From: S5-A14a sp050908895
GTDB taxonomy: Bacteria; Bacillota; Clostridia; Peptostreptococcales; Anaerovoracaceae
DNA: 64,000 nt
NCBI GenBank assembly: GCA_050908895.1
Contig: CP171222.1
Span: 1,240,001 to 1,304,000 of the forward strand
Reading direction: 5' to 3'
Shown: positions 45,128 to 53,816 of the stretch, one piece after another
How the letters are laid out: every line of letters starts with the position of its first letter
Position numbering within the stretch: the stretch's first letter is position 1
Program-made: the position numbers and the translations under genes
Notes under the pieces: model-generated
The model's database searches: none
Seen by the model: the letters and a program-made list of their open reading frames with translations, nothing else
What the model was told of the DNA's origin: nothing

Positions 45128-46192
45128 TTAGACAATAAATCCTCCACCAATGACCATATCATCTACATAAAAAACTATCGATTGACCAGGTGTTGGACCT
45201 CTTTGAGGTTCATCAAAAACAGCCAAAATATCATCCCCTCTTAACTCTATCGTTGCATTAGAAGGTTTGGCTGCATAACGAATTTTAGCTTTACATTTAA
45301 TCTTTTCACCAATATTTTTAAGTTTCTCTCTATATCTATCAGATACAAATACATTATCACAGGATACAACCTTTTCTGTCATCAAGTCATCATTTTCACC
45401 TAATGTCACATCTCCGGTTTTTGGATTAATATTTGTAACAAAAGCAGGTTTCCCAAGAGCAATTCCTAGGCCTTTCCTTTGCCCAACAGTATAGTGGTGG
45501 ATCCCTTTATGTCTCCCTAAGACCTTACCATTTTTATCTATAAAATTACCTAGTTTACCTTGAAAGTTTTTCTTATCTAAATACTCAACATAGCTTTCAT
45601 GCCCATCTAAAAAACATATTTCTTGGCTATCTGCTTTCTTCCAATTAGAAATATTATTTTCTTTAGCCATGTTTCTGGTCTGAGATTTATCGTCTATAGT
45701 ACCTAAAGGCAAAACAAGTCTAGATAATACATCTTGCCCAAGTCTGTACATCATGTAAGACTGATCTTTCTTATAATTAGTGCCCATTTTAACAAAATAC
45801 TCGTCATGCGTAGTATAATGATGGATTTGAGCGTAATGACCAGTTGCAATATAATATGCACCTATTTCATTTGCATAATCTATCAAAATTTTAAATTTGA
45901 CATTAGGATTGCATATAACGCATGGATTTGGAGTTATCCCATTTTTATATGAATTCAAGAAATTATCTAATACAATATCGGAAAACATTTTTGAGGCATC
46001 AACGGTTATTAGCTCAATGCCCAACTCCTGTGCTACTTTCTTAGCATCAGCAATTCCTTCTTGATTAGATCCTAACACGTCAAAATAAAGCCCTGTAACC
46101 TCTAAATTCTTCTCTTTTAAAATTAATGCGGCGGTGGTACTGTCGACCCCGCCGCTTAATCCTAACAAAACTTTATTCTTCGACAACATCAT
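45128..46192 (-). CDS. mnmA: tRNA-specific 2-thiouridylase MnmA
   Basis: A 354-residue enzyme that thiolates wobble U34 of Lys, Glu and Gln tRNAs. Motifs are LGLSGGVDSTTAA (PP-loop) near residue 10, the nucleophile Cys in NPCVICNPNVKF near 92, HYAQIHHY, the second Cys in SQEICFL, and HHYTVGQRKGLG. Start choice is uncertain: ATGs at 46204, 46192 and 46189 share the frame and all overlap the iscU end, and conserved sequence begins after the last. None has a good SD. Sulfur would come from the adjacent iscS. Confidence 0.93.
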   Translation of the reverse strand: MMLSKNKVLLGLSGGVDSTTAALILKEKNLEVTGLYFDVLGSNQEGIADAKKVAQELGIELITVDASKMFSDIVLDNFLNSYKNGITPNPCVICNPNVKFKILIDYANEIGAYYIATGHYAQIHHYTTHDEYFVKMGTNYKKDQSYMMYRLGQDVLSRLVLPLGTIDDKSQTRNMAKENNISNWKKADSQEICFLDGHESYVEYLDKKNFQGKLGNFIDKNGKVLGRHKGIHHYTVGQRKGLGIALGKPAFVTNINPKTGDVTLGENDDLMTEKVVSCDNVFVSDRYREKLKNIGEKIKCKAKIRYAAKPSNATIELRGDDILAVFDEPQRGPTPGQSIVFYVDDMVIGGGFIV

Positions 46193-46622
46193 GGTGGTGA
46201 TCATCTTCTTCTGCATCAGGATCAAATCCCTCTAATCCTTTATATGTTTTGCCATTTTTTTGAGCATAATCATAAATTGCGGACTTAATTGCATGGTCTG
46301 CTAATACAGAACAATGTATCTTAACCGGCGGAAGTCCTCCAAGCTCATCTACTATTTCTTTATTAGTTAAAGCTAGAGCTTCATCAATTGATTTACCAAT
46401 AATCATAGATGTAGCCATGCTTGAAGATGCAATAGCTGATCCACATCCAAAAGTCTTAAATTTAGCGTCCTTAATTATGTCATCTTCAACTTTGATTTGA
46501 ATTTGCATCATATCGCCACAGACAGGGCTTCCATATACGCCTGTTCCATCCGGATTTTCAAGCTCACCTACATTCTTGGGATTCAAAAAATTATCCATTA
46601 CTTTTTCGTTATATAATGACAT
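46173..46622 (-). CDS. iscU: Iron-sulfur cluster scaffold, NifU/IscU family
   Basis: A 149-residue scaffold protein. The three cluster-ligand cysteines are visible in VCGDMM near residue 35, FGCGSAIASSS near 60, and KIHCSVLADHA near 103. The C-terminus is acidic and His-rich (EEDDHHHD), which may bind metal. The ATG at 46622 shares a base with the iscS stop (TGATG). It ends inside the mnmA start region. IscU-type and SufU-type cannot be fully separated here; the cysteine spacing and NifS partner fit the clostridial NifU-like form. Confidence 0.92.
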   Translation of the reverse strand: MSLYNEKVMDNFLNPKNVGELENPDGTGVYGSPVCGDMMQIQIKVEDDIIKDAKFKTFGCGSAIASSSMATSMIIGKSIDEALALTNKEIVDELGGLPPVKIHCSVLADHAIKSAIYDYAQKNGKTYKGLEGFDPDAEEDDHHHDVVEE

Positions 46623-47800
46623 CAGCTCCATCCTTTCTTTTCGTTAATTGGAGAGATTTCTCTCAATGTTTTTACTATTTTTTCTAGTTCATCAACTACA
46701 TAATCAACATCTTCTTTAGTTGTAAAATCACCGACAGTCATCCTAACTGTTCCATGAATTTTTTCCCAAGGTACACCCATAGCATCTAACACGTGAGATG
46801 GTTTTAAAGATTTAGATGAACATGCCGAACCTGTAGAAATGGAAATTCCCTTCATATCCAGAAGAATCAATAATGATTCCCCTTCAATAAAATCAAAGGT
46901 AATATTTAAATTACCCGGATGCCTATGTTTCATTGATCCATTTACTTCAACAGCCGAAATTGATGCTGAAATCTTTTTCAGAAGATAATCTCTAACTTGC
47001 TTAGAATGAGCTATGTGGGAAGTAAAATCACGTTTTGCTATTTCGGCTGCCTTGCCAAACCCAACTATACCCGGTAAATTTTCTGTCCCGGCACGTTTGC
47101 CCATTTCCTGAGCACCACCATGTACAAAGTTTGATAGTCTAACGCCTTTCTTAATATAGAGCGCTCCTACTCCTTTAGGACCATATATTTTGTGACTGGA
47201 CATAGACATTAAATCCACACCTAAGGCTTGCACATCTATAGGAATATTCCCTAAGGCCTGTACTGCATCCGTATGAAAGAAAACTTTATGTTTTCTAGCA
47301 ATACCGGCCATATCCCTAATATTTTGTATCGTACCTACTTCATTATTAACCATCATAATTGATATTAAAATCGTATCAGATTTTATCGCCTTTTCTAAAT
47401 CCTCTAGACCTACTCTGCCTTCAGAATCTACATCAAGATAAGTGACTTCATAACCATGAGTTGCTAGGTATTCGCACGTGTGCAAAATAGCATGGTGTTC
47501 AATCTTTGTAGTAATAATATGGTTCCCCTTACCACCTTTAGACATCACATCTGCAATACCTTCAATCGCCCAATTATCAGCTTCAGTGCCTGATCCTGTA
47601 AAGAAAATTTCCTTAGGATCTGCATTAATTAGCTCGGCCACCTGTTCTCTTGCTTTATCTAATGCAGCTTTAGAATTCAAACCAGCTGAATATAGGCTGG
47701 ATGGATTCCCATAAATTTCCGTAAAATACGGTATCATTGCCTGCAAAACTTCATCTTTAACAGGAGTAGTTGCAGAATAATCTAAATATACCTGTCTCAT
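46622..47800 (-). CDS. iscS: Cysteine desulfurase, NifS/IscS family
   Basis: A 392-residue PLP enzyme that releases sulfur from cysteine for Fe-S clusters and tRNA thiolation. Visible are YLDYSATTPV at the N-terminus, SGTEADNWAIEG near residue 70, SSHKIYGPKGVGALY with the PLP lysine near 200, GTENLPGIVG near 238, and the catalytic-loop Cys in STGSACSSKSLKPSHVL near 325. AAGGAGTG precedes the ATG. No iscR-type repressor gene lies upstream, unlike many clostridia. Confidence 0.95.
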   Translation of the reverse strand: MRQVYLDYSATTPVKDEVLQAMIPYFTEIYGNPSSLYSAGLNSKAALDKAREQVAELINADPKEIFFTGSGTEADNWAIEGIADVMSKGGKGNHIITTKIEHHAILHTCEYLATHGYEVTYLDVDSEGRVGLEDLEKAIKSDTILISIMMVNNEVGTIQNIRDMAGIARKHKVFFHTDAVQALGNIPIDVQALGVDLMSMSSHKIYGPKGVGALYIKKGVRLSNFVHGGAQEMGKRAGTENLPGIVGFGKAAEIAKRDFTSHIAHSKQVRDYLLKKISASISAVEVNGSMKHRHPGNLNITFDFIEGESLLILLDMKGISISTGSACSSKSLKPSHVLDAMGVPWEKIHGTVRMTVGDFTTKEDVDYVVDELEKIVKTLREISPINEKKGWS

Positions 47801-47857
47801 ATCTTCACTCCTTCTTTAAAACAATCTAGATATCTTATACCTAAATAGCATAAAATT

Positions 47858-47874
47858 AAACTAATAATTAGTTT
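47858..47874 (-). repeat. Short AT-rich palindrome before iscS
   Basis: AAACTAAT and ATTAGTTT (47858-47874) form an 8-bp inverted repeat with a single-base centre, overlapping the DUF896 gene stop. AATTTTATG follows on the - strand. It may be a weak terminator or an operator for iscS; nothing here decides. Confidence 0.3.
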
Positions 47875-48055
47875 ATTTTTTTATTAAATCTAAGTGATTT
47901 CTTAGATTTGCTTTAAAAGAGTCTACATACTTTCTACGAAGAAACTTTTGTTCTTCTTTTTCTAATTCCGTTAAACCATCTTCCGTCTTCGATTTTTTTG
48001 CTAATTCATTGATTCTTTGTATTTCTTTTTCTGTTATTCTTTCAAAATTTGACAA
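47873..48055 (-). CDS. DUF896 (YnzC-like) small protein
   Basis: A 60-residue protein of the UPF0291/DUF896 family, with the typical FERITEKEIQRINELAKKSK start and RRKYVDSFKANLRNHL end. It is nearly all helix. The start is TTG at 48055 with GGAGGT at 5-nt spacing; no ATG is near, and the frame further upstream does not resemble the family. In B. subtilis ynzC sits in the lexA-linked yneA operon, so a link to the SOS response has been suggested; here it is not beside yneA. Confidence 0.85.
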   Translation of the reverse strand: MSNFERITEKEIQRINELAKKSKTEDGLTELEKEEQKFLRRKYVDSFKANLRNHLDLIKK

Positions 48056-48092
48056 AATACACCTCCATGACCATTGAATTATAGCATTCATC

Positions 48093-48884
48093 TTAATTTA
48101 CTTCAAGCCTCACATACTCTGCAATAGCCAATATAAATTCTTTAGCAGTTATTTTGTTTTCGCAATCTTTTTTTTTAGAAAAAATTAAATTATAATACTT
48201 GCTGTCATTTTTATTAATTTTTATAATAGTTTTCCCAATTAAAGATATAATAGAGGTTGTATGACGTTTATAGTAATTAGAAAGTTCAAACAGAATTGGC
48301 TTAAGCTCAAAGTCCCACATATCACTTTTAAATATAGACAGTAAAATAGCATCTTTCAAATAGTTAGACCCTTTATATTTATGTCCTATACCAAGATCAC
48401 ATAATATTTCATTTACTAACTTTTCCATATTATGAATTTTGTGATAATTGCTACTTGTCTGTTTTTTCCTAATATCACGTCTTTCTTGACAAGGTAAAAC
48501 GCCGGCCTTATATTTCAATAAACGATTTATTTCCTTATCTAGATAATTTAAGTACACCGGTTTTAAAATAAAGGATACATATTCTAAATCCATATGTTGA
48601 ATAATATTTACATGAGATTGTATATCAGAAATAAGTATAAATGCAGGTTTTATAGGATACACATTGCCTTTGTATAAATCTATAATTATTTCTGTACCAT
48701 TAATATACGATAAAATTGATTCTATTAACAAAATATCTATACTATATCTGCACAAGCATTCTGTAGTTCTCTTTCCATTTTCGGCCAAAAATATTATTTG
48801 ATAGTTGTTCTTTTTTGAAAAAAATTCTAAAAGTTGTTTTTTTAGATTTTCATCATGTATAGCTAACCCAATTTTAATATCCAT
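48093..48884 (-). CDS. Divergent Spo0A-like protein with degenerate receiver
   Basis: A 263-residue protein with Spo0A length and two-domain layout. The receiver domain covers about 1-125. It keeps the conserved Lys108 (FILKP), but the phosphoacceptor Asp is Glu55 (ILLIES) and the acidic pair is His10-Asp11. The C-terminal effector domain (about 150-263) follows the Spo0A pattern: LVNEILCDLGIGHKYKGSNY, LKDAILLSI, then KITAKEFILAIAEYVRLE at the end. The recognition-helix region (TTSIISLIGKTIIKI) lacks the arginines of Spo0A. AGGAGGGTG precedes the ATG. It lies between comEA and a DUF896 gene, and I see no sporulation genes in the window. Homology is by pattern only. Confidence 0.72.
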   Translation of the reverse strand: MDIKIGLAIHDENLKKQLLEFFSKKNNYQIIFLAENGKRTTECLCRYSIDILLIESILSYINGTEIIIDLYKGNVYPIKPAFILISDIQSHVNIIQHMDLEYVSFILKPVYLNYLDKEINRLLKYKAGVLPCQERRDIRKKQTSSNYHKIHNMEKLVNEILCDLGIGHKYKGSNYLKDAILLSIFKSDMWDFELKPILFELSNYYKRHTTSIISLIGKTIIKINKNDSKYYNLIFSKKKDCENKITAKEFILAIAEYVRLEVN

Positions 48885-48921
48885 TTCTACACCCTCCTAT
48901 AACACATATATACTTTGAATA

Positions 48922-49596
48922 TTAAATTTTTATTTTATCCTTTATTGATTCATATCTCTTTTCACCAATTCCTCGCACATTCTTAAGTTCTTCAGGAGAC
49001 TTGAATTTACCATTCTTATTCCTAAATTCCACGATTCTTGATGCCATCGAAGGACCAATGCCTTCAATTGTTTGAAGCTTTGTTACATCTGCACTATTAA
49101 TGTTAATCTTATCATCCATTAATGTCGTATTCGTTTCTGTATTGTTTTCACCCTTTTCATAAATATATATTTTTTGACCATCTGAAACTTGTTCAGCTTT
49201 ATTAATAGAAATTATATCTGCATTTTCTTTTAAACCTCCGGCCAGAGCAATAACATGAAAAACTCTATCTCCTTCTTTAACTTTATATACCCCAGGATTT
49301 ACTACCGCACCCTCGATATCAACATATATTATAAATTTATTATTCTTTTCATTATAATTTTCATTTGAGTTTGTTGATTTTAAGTTTTTTTCTTTAGAGC
49401 TATTAGTTTCATCTTTCCTATCTTCTTTTATTAACTTTTTTTCGTCATTTATATCTAATTTTAATTTTTTATCTTTTTCCCCATACATATAGAACAAAAG
49501 AGCAGCTATTAATATTGTTAAAATAATAATACCTGCTCTTATATACTTATTATAATCTTCCAGAAAAAATCTTAGATTCCTAAATAATAATTTCAT
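48922..49596 (-). CDS. comEA: ComEA-like DNA-binding protein
   Basis: A 224-residue membrane-anchored protein. A single hydrophobic segment lies at about residues 20-39, followed by a charged, low-complexity linker. An SLBB domain follows (YVDIEGAVVNPGVYKVKEGDRV), then two helix-hairpin-helix motifs (ININSADVTKLQTIEGIGPSMASRI and ELKNVRGIGEKRY). ComEA proteins bind incoming DNA outside the membrane during competence. The ATG at 49596 follows AGGTGGTGAG; a GTG at 49608 overlaps it. comEC is not in the window. Confidence 0.9.
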   Translation of the reverse strand: MKLLFRNLRFFLEDYNKYIRAGIIILTILIAALLFYMYGEKDKKLKLDINDEKKLIKEDRKDETNSSKEKNLKSTNSNENYNEKNNKFIIYVDIEGAVVNPGVYKVKEGDRVFHVIALAGGLKENADIISINKAEQVSDGQKIYIYEKGENNTETNTTLMDDKININSADVTKLQTIEGIGPSMASRIVEFRNKNGKFKSPEELKNVRGIGEKRYESIKDKIKI

Positions 49597-49623
49597 AATA
49601 CTCACCACCTAAATGCAGTGCCG

Positions 49624-49657
49624 AAATGTTTTACATCATTTTACATCTAAAACATTT
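49624..49657 (-). repeat. Inverted and tandem repeat upstream of comEA
   Basis: AAATGTTTTA (49624-49633) and TAAAACATTT (49648-49657) are perfect inverted repeats. Inside them two direct copies of TTTTACATC (49629-49637, 49639-49647) lie 10 bp apart. No T-run follows on the - strand, so it is not an obvious terminator. It may be a protein-binding site; the role is unknown. Confidence 0.4.
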
Positions 49658-50333
49658 TATTGTCAATATTATTCCTGAAAGTAATTCTATTTCTAGTTAT
49701 ATAAATCCTGCTAAAATCTAAATCTTGACTATCCATATTTAAATAACTAAAGAAAGTTTTAATTAAAATTTCAGGATTCAAATTGGAATTACTACCACAA
49801 TCAACTGAAATCACTAATTCATTTTTTTTATCTCCCATTTTAATCCAATTAATTTTATTTTTTATAGGCGTTTCGACAAGTTTCTTAGTTTTCTTTTGTC
49901 TTCTCCATCCATAAATCTCTTTTTGTGCTAAAAATTCATTCACTTTATCTTGATTAATGCATACAAATGTCTCGGGAATAAGAATAGAATACTCAGCCGT
50001 TTCCGTATATGCTGATAATGACTTAATGTCATCAGGCATATACCCGGCTTTCAAAATTTTAAATCCATTAGGCAAGTTTTTATTTAAGCTATCTTTAACC
50101 TTACCCGGATCATCATCGGAAAATAGTTCAACTTCCCAATACTCACATAGCCCTGCATAACCAAGAGATAACGGCTGAGCAATTGCCATTTTAGGATGTG
50201 GGTTAAAACCATGAGAGTAAACTATCTTGTATCCGCAGCTTTTCAAAGTACGCCTAAATAACCTTTGGGTGTCTAGATGAGAAATATAGACCATTATGCC
50301 TTTTTTCTCATAGGAAAAAATATACCTACTCAT
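49647..50333 (-). CDS. DUF2344 / TIGR03936 radical-SAM-linked protein
   Basis: A 228-residue protein of the family that always accompanies or is fused to a B12-binding-type radical SAM protein. Landmarks are ISHLDTQRLFRRTLKSCGY near residue 17 and YSHGFNPHPKMAIAQPLSLG near 39. GGGGAGG at good spacing supports the ATG at 50333, 8 nt inside the end of the radical SAM gene. The biochemical function is unknown; conserved pairing and location near rplU/rpmA suggest RNA or ribosome modification. Confidence 0.85.
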   Translation of the reverse strand: MSRYIFSYEKKGIMVYISHLDTQRLFRRTLKSCGYKIVYSHGFNPHPKMAIAQPLSLGYAGLCEYWEVELFSDDDPGKVKDSLNKNLPNGFKILKAGYMPDDIKSLSAYTETAEYSILIPETFVCINQDKVNEFLAQKEIYGWRRQKKTKKLVETPIKNKINWIKMGDKKNELVISVDCGSNSNLNPEILIKTFFSYLNMDSQDLDFSRIYITRNRITFRNNIDNKMF

Positions 50334-52200
50334 ATATGCCTCCCCATTTACAATCAACTTTTTTGTTGACCCCACAACCCACACATCCGTAACGACAATC
50401 GTGAGTAGTCTGCGCTTTCTGTGCTAGCTCCCATTCTCTTAATAGAAATTTCTTACTTACTCCGCTGTGAATTTTATCCCATGGCAAAACCTCATCAAGA
50501 GTGCGAACTCTCTCAGAATAAAAATTACCATCGATTCCTGTATTTTCGAAAGCTTGACTCCATTTTTCTTCCAAAAAATGTTCACTCCAGCCATCAAATT
50601 TACATCCTAACTTATGTGCTTCTAAAAGCAATGCTCCAATACGACGGTCACCTCTTGCTAAAACTCCTTCCAATACAGATACCGTGTCATCGTGATAGTT
50701 GAATTTTACACCCCTAATTTTAAGTTTTTCCACGAGGTAATTATGCTTTTCTCTTAATGTTTTCCTGTCGTTTTGCCCCATCCACTGAAATGGTGTATGA
50801 GCTTTTGGAACGAAATTCGATACACTTACAGTCACATTGAACCTACCACCTTTACCGCTTTCCCTGTGGATATCCATTATGCGACTGGCAATGCTTGCAA
50901 TTCCATCCAAATCTTCATAAGTTTCCGTTGGGAGACCTATCATGAAATAAAGTTTTACAGTTCTCCATCCGAGCTCAATAGCTTGGCTAACTGCATCGAA
51001 AATATCCGATTCTGTAATTCCCTTATTAATTACATCTCTAAGTCTTTGTGTTCCAGCCTCTGGTGCAAAGGTCAAGCCACTTTTTTTATACCCTTGAATT
51101 TGTTCAAGAACATCAAAAGAGAAAGTATCCAAACGAAGGGATGGTAGAGACAATGAAACATTTTCATTTTTACAATATCTCATAAGTTCTGTTGCCAAAG
51201 GCTCAAACTCACTGTAATCACTTGTTGATAGGGACAAAATAGACAGCTCATCATGGCCTGTTGATTTAATCTGACTTTTAGCAATGTCAACGATTTTTTC
51301 CTTTGTTCTTTCTCTTATAGGTCTATAAATTATTCCCGCTTGGCAGAATCTGCAACCTCTTGTGCAACCTCTAAATGTTTCTACAACAGCTCTGTCATGA
51401 ACGGTCTCTATCAAAGGTACAATAGGTTTTGTTGGAAAATCAACATTATTAATATCGGGGATTATAGCCTTTTCGATAAAGTCAGGAGCTTCATCGTATA
51501 GCTTTACATACGCCTTAACGGTTCCATCTTCATTATATGTTTCTTCATAGTATTTCGGTACATAGACACCCAGTCCCGGTTGTGTAATAAGTACACGTAT
51601 AAAATCATCCTTAGATCCACCCTGTTTCTTATGTTCACCATACAGAGTCAGAATACTTGCTAAGGATTCTTCTCCATCTCCTACTATAAATAAATCAATA
51701 AAATCTGCTAAAGGCTCAGGATTGAAAGCACATGGCCCCCCTGCAATAACAAGAGGTTCATTCTCTCCTCGTTTTTCTCTTTCTAACGTAATATGCCCCA
51801 AATCCATTATGTTTAAAATATTCGTAAATGACATTTCATACTGTAAAGTAAAACCTAGGACATCTAACTCATTTAAAGGAATTTTATTTTCAAGTGTAAA
51901 TAGTGGCAAATCATTTTCTATAAGAAGTTTTTCCATATCCATACCAGGTGCAAATATTCTCTCACAAGATATATTTTTTTCTTTATTTACCAAGTTATAT
52001 AAAATTTGCATCCCCATATAAGACATGCCAATCTCGTATAAATCCGGGAAAGCAAATCCAAAATTTATTTCGGTGTCTTTAGGATTTTTTAAAATAGCAT
52101 GCTTTTCACCACCTATATATCTACCGGGCTTTTCAACTTTTTTTAAGAGAAAATCAATATCTAATTTTGAAACTTTCTTTTTATTTTTAATATTCGTCAT
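50326..52200 (-). CDS. B12-binding-domain-associated radical SAM protein (TIGR03960 type)
   Basis: A 624-residue radical SAM protein. An N-terminal cobalamin-binding-like region precedes the Fe-S motif CTRGCRFCQAG near residue 290, giving CxxxCxxC. Later elements are FAPEAGTQRLRDVINKG and FMIGLPTETYEDLDGI. A C-terminal Cys cluster (CRYGCVGCG) could hold a second cluster. The start at 52200 overlaps the obgE end by 14 nt; a TTG at 52221 is less likely. It pairs with the DUF2344 gene. The reaction is not known. Confidence 0.88.
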   Translation of the reverse strand: MTNIKNKKKVSKLDIDFLLKKVEKPGRYIGGEKHAILKNPKDTEINFGFAFPDLYEIGMSYMGMQILYNLVNKEKNISCERIFAPGMDMEKLLIENDLPLFTLENKIPLNELDVLGFTLQYEMSFTNILNIMDLGHITLEREKRGENEPLVIAGGPCAFNPEPLADFIDLFIVGDGEESLASILTLYGEHKKQGGSKDDFIRVLITQPGLGVYVPKYYEETYNEDGTVKAYVKLYDEAPDFIEKAIIPDINNVDFPTKPIVPLIETVHDRAVVETFRGCTRGCRFCQAGIIYRPIRERTKEKIVDIAKSQIKSTGHDELSILSLSTSDYSEFEPLATELMRYCKNENVSLSLPSLRLDTFSFDVLEQIQGYKKSGLTFAPEAGTQRLRDVINKGITESDIFDAVSQAIELGWRTVKLYFMIGLPTETYEDLDGIASIASRIMDIHRESGKGGRFNVTVSVSNFVPKAHTPFQWMGQNDRKTLREKHNYLVEKLKIRGVKFNYHDDTVSVLEGVLARGDRRIGALLLEAHKLGCKFDGWSEHFLEEKWSQAFENTGIDGNFYSERVRTLDEVLPWDKIHSGVSKKFLLREWELAQKAQTTHDCRYGCVGCGVNKKVDCKWGGIYE

Positions 52201-53482
52201 AGTATTCAAATTCGTAATCAAACAGCTTGATTGTATCTCCTTCTTCCAGTCCCATTTCTAGTAGCTCATCTATGGCGCCGCTCTTTTCTATATATTTATA
52301 TAGATATCTTAATGAGCCTAAATCGTTGAAATTTGTTGAAGAAAAAATCTTTTTAAGCTGTTTGCCTTCAATGATATATTTATTACCTTCTTTTCTTGCA
52401 ATTACAGTTCTATATTCCGGATCATTGTCATCAATAGACATATCAAAGTATTCAACTTCCTTATTAGCCTGTTCCGGTTTCTTCAATTCTTCATCTAACA
52501 ATCTAAGTGCAGATTCTACAACAGGTTTGATGCCTAAATTCAATGGCGCTGATGTCGGAAACACCTTCACACCTTTTGATTCAACATACTTTTTAAACTC
52601 TAAATATTCTTCTGAGTCTTCACCTATTAAGTCAATTTTATTCGCACATACAATCTGAGGTTTCTTCCCAACTTGTAAACTATATAGTTCAAGTTCTTTA
52701 TTAATTTTATCAAAATCCTCAATTGGGTTTCTTCCTTCACTCCCAGATACGTCTACTATGTGTATTAAAACTCTGGTTCTCTCTATATGTTTTAAAAATT
52801 TTAAACCTAATCCAAGTCCCTTATGCGCGCCCTCAATAATTCCTGCTATATCTGCTAACACAAAACTTCTATCATGTACTTTTACAACACCAAGATTAGG
52901 TGCTATTGTCGTAAAATGGTAATTTTCAATCTTTGGTTTTGCTGATGTAGTAACTGCTAAAAAACTTGATTTCCCCACATTAGGAAATCCGACTAGTCCT
53001 ACATCGGCTAGCATTTTTAGTTCTAAAATAACATCTCTTTCAATGGCAAATCCACCTGCCTCAGCAAAATTGGGTGCTTGTCTTACCGAATTTTTATATT
53101 TATCGTTCCCTTTACCACCACGTCCACCTTTGGCAGCAACAAAAGTTTGACCATCATAAATGAGGTCTACCATAATTTTTCCACTTTCAGCTTCAATAAT
53201 CTCTGTCCCTACCGGAACTTTAATTATAAGGTCTTCACCTTTCTTGCCAAATTTCTTCTTACGCATTCCATCTTGACCATTCTCAGCCTTATATTTAGTC
53301 TTATATCTAAAATCCATCAAGGTTCGATAGTTTCTATCTGCTTGGAAGATTACACTACCGCCATTACCGCCATCACCTCCATCCGGTCCACCTTCCGGAA
53401 CAAACGGTTCCCTACGGAAGGATACAGCTCCATCTCCACCTTTTCCTGATTTTATATGAATTTTTGCTCTATCTATAAACAT
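52187..53482 (-). CDS. obgE: GTPase ObgE/CgtA
   Basis: A 431-residue essential GTPase of large-subunit assembly. The glycine-rich Obg fold occupies residues 1-158 (SGKGGDGAVSFRREPFVPEGG, GGRGGKGN). The G domain has GFPNVGKSSFL near 168, LADIAGIIEGAH and NKIDL. The C-terminal OCT domain covers about 350-420. ATGGAGG supports the ATG at 53482; an earlier in-frame ATG lies inside the terminator hairpin. It lies downstream of rplU-rpmA as in most bacteria. Confidence 0.96.
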   Translation of the reverse strand: MFIDRAKIHIKSGKGGDGAVSFRREPFVPEGGPDGGDGGNGGSVIFQADRNYRTLMDFRYKTKYKAENGQDGMRKKKFGKKGEDLIIKVPVGTEIIEAESGKIMVDLIYDGQTFVAAKGGRGGKGNDKYKNSVRQAPNFAEAGGFAIERDVILELKMLADVGLVGFPNVGKSSFLAVTTSAKPKIENYHFTTIAPNLGVVKVHDRSFVLADIAGIIEGAHKGLGLGLKFLKHIERTRVLIHIVDVSGSEGRNPIEDFDKINKELELYSLQVGKKPQIVCANKIDLIGEDSEEYLEFKKYVESKGVKVFPTSAPLNLGIKPVVESALRLLDEELKKPEQANKEVEYFDMSIDDNDPEYRTVIARKEGNKYIIEGKQLKKIFSSTNFNDLGSLRYLYKYIEKSGAIDELLEMGLEEGDTIKLFDYEFEYYDEY

Positions 53483-53497
53483 GTAACCTCCATATTC

Positions 53498-53526
53498 AAA
53501 AAGGGTCCTATTAATAGGACCCTTTT
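53498..53526 (-). terminator. Terminator or attenuator between rpmA and obgE
   Basis: A perfect 12-bp stem with loop TTAA spans 53499-53526, and T5 follows on the - strand. It lies 7 nt beyond the rpmA stop and only 16 nt before the obgE start. Some transcripts must pass for obgE to be made from the rplU promoter, unless obgE has another one. Confidence 0.75.
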
Positions 53527-53532
53527 GCATTC

Positions 53533-53793
53533 TTATGCTTCTTTTGGATATACGCTAACTTGTTTCTTGGTCTTACCCTTACGTTCAAACTTAACGTTAC
53601 CGTCTATTGTTGCAAACAAAGTGTCATCTCCACCTTTGCCTACATTGTTACCAGGATGAAGTTTAGTCCCTCTCTGTCTTACAAGAATGCTACCAGCACT
53701 AACAAACTGACCGTCTCCAGTCTTAACACCTAAACGTTTGGACTCGGAATCTCGACCGTTCTTAGAGCTACCTACTCCCTTTTTACTTGCCAT
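53533..53793 (-). CDS. rpmA: 50S ribosomal protein L27, no N-terminal extension
   Basis: An 86-residue L27 beginning MASKKGVGSSKNGRDS. The N-terminal tail reaches the peptidyl-transferase centre. Most Firmicutes make L27 with an extra N-terminal segment (ending in a Phe-Phe-type site) that the cysteine protease Prp removes. Here the mature form is encoded directly, and the Prp gene normally between rplU and rpmA is missing; only 23 nt separate the two. AAGGAGGTGACC serves as ribosome binding site. Confidence 0.96.
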   Translation of the reverse strand: MASKKGVGSSKNGRDSESKRLGVKTGDGQFVSAGSILVRQRGTKLHPGNNVGKGGDDTLFATIDGNVKFERKGKTKKQVSVYPKEA

Positions 53794-53816
53794 ACCAGGT
53801 CACCTCCTTGTTTACC

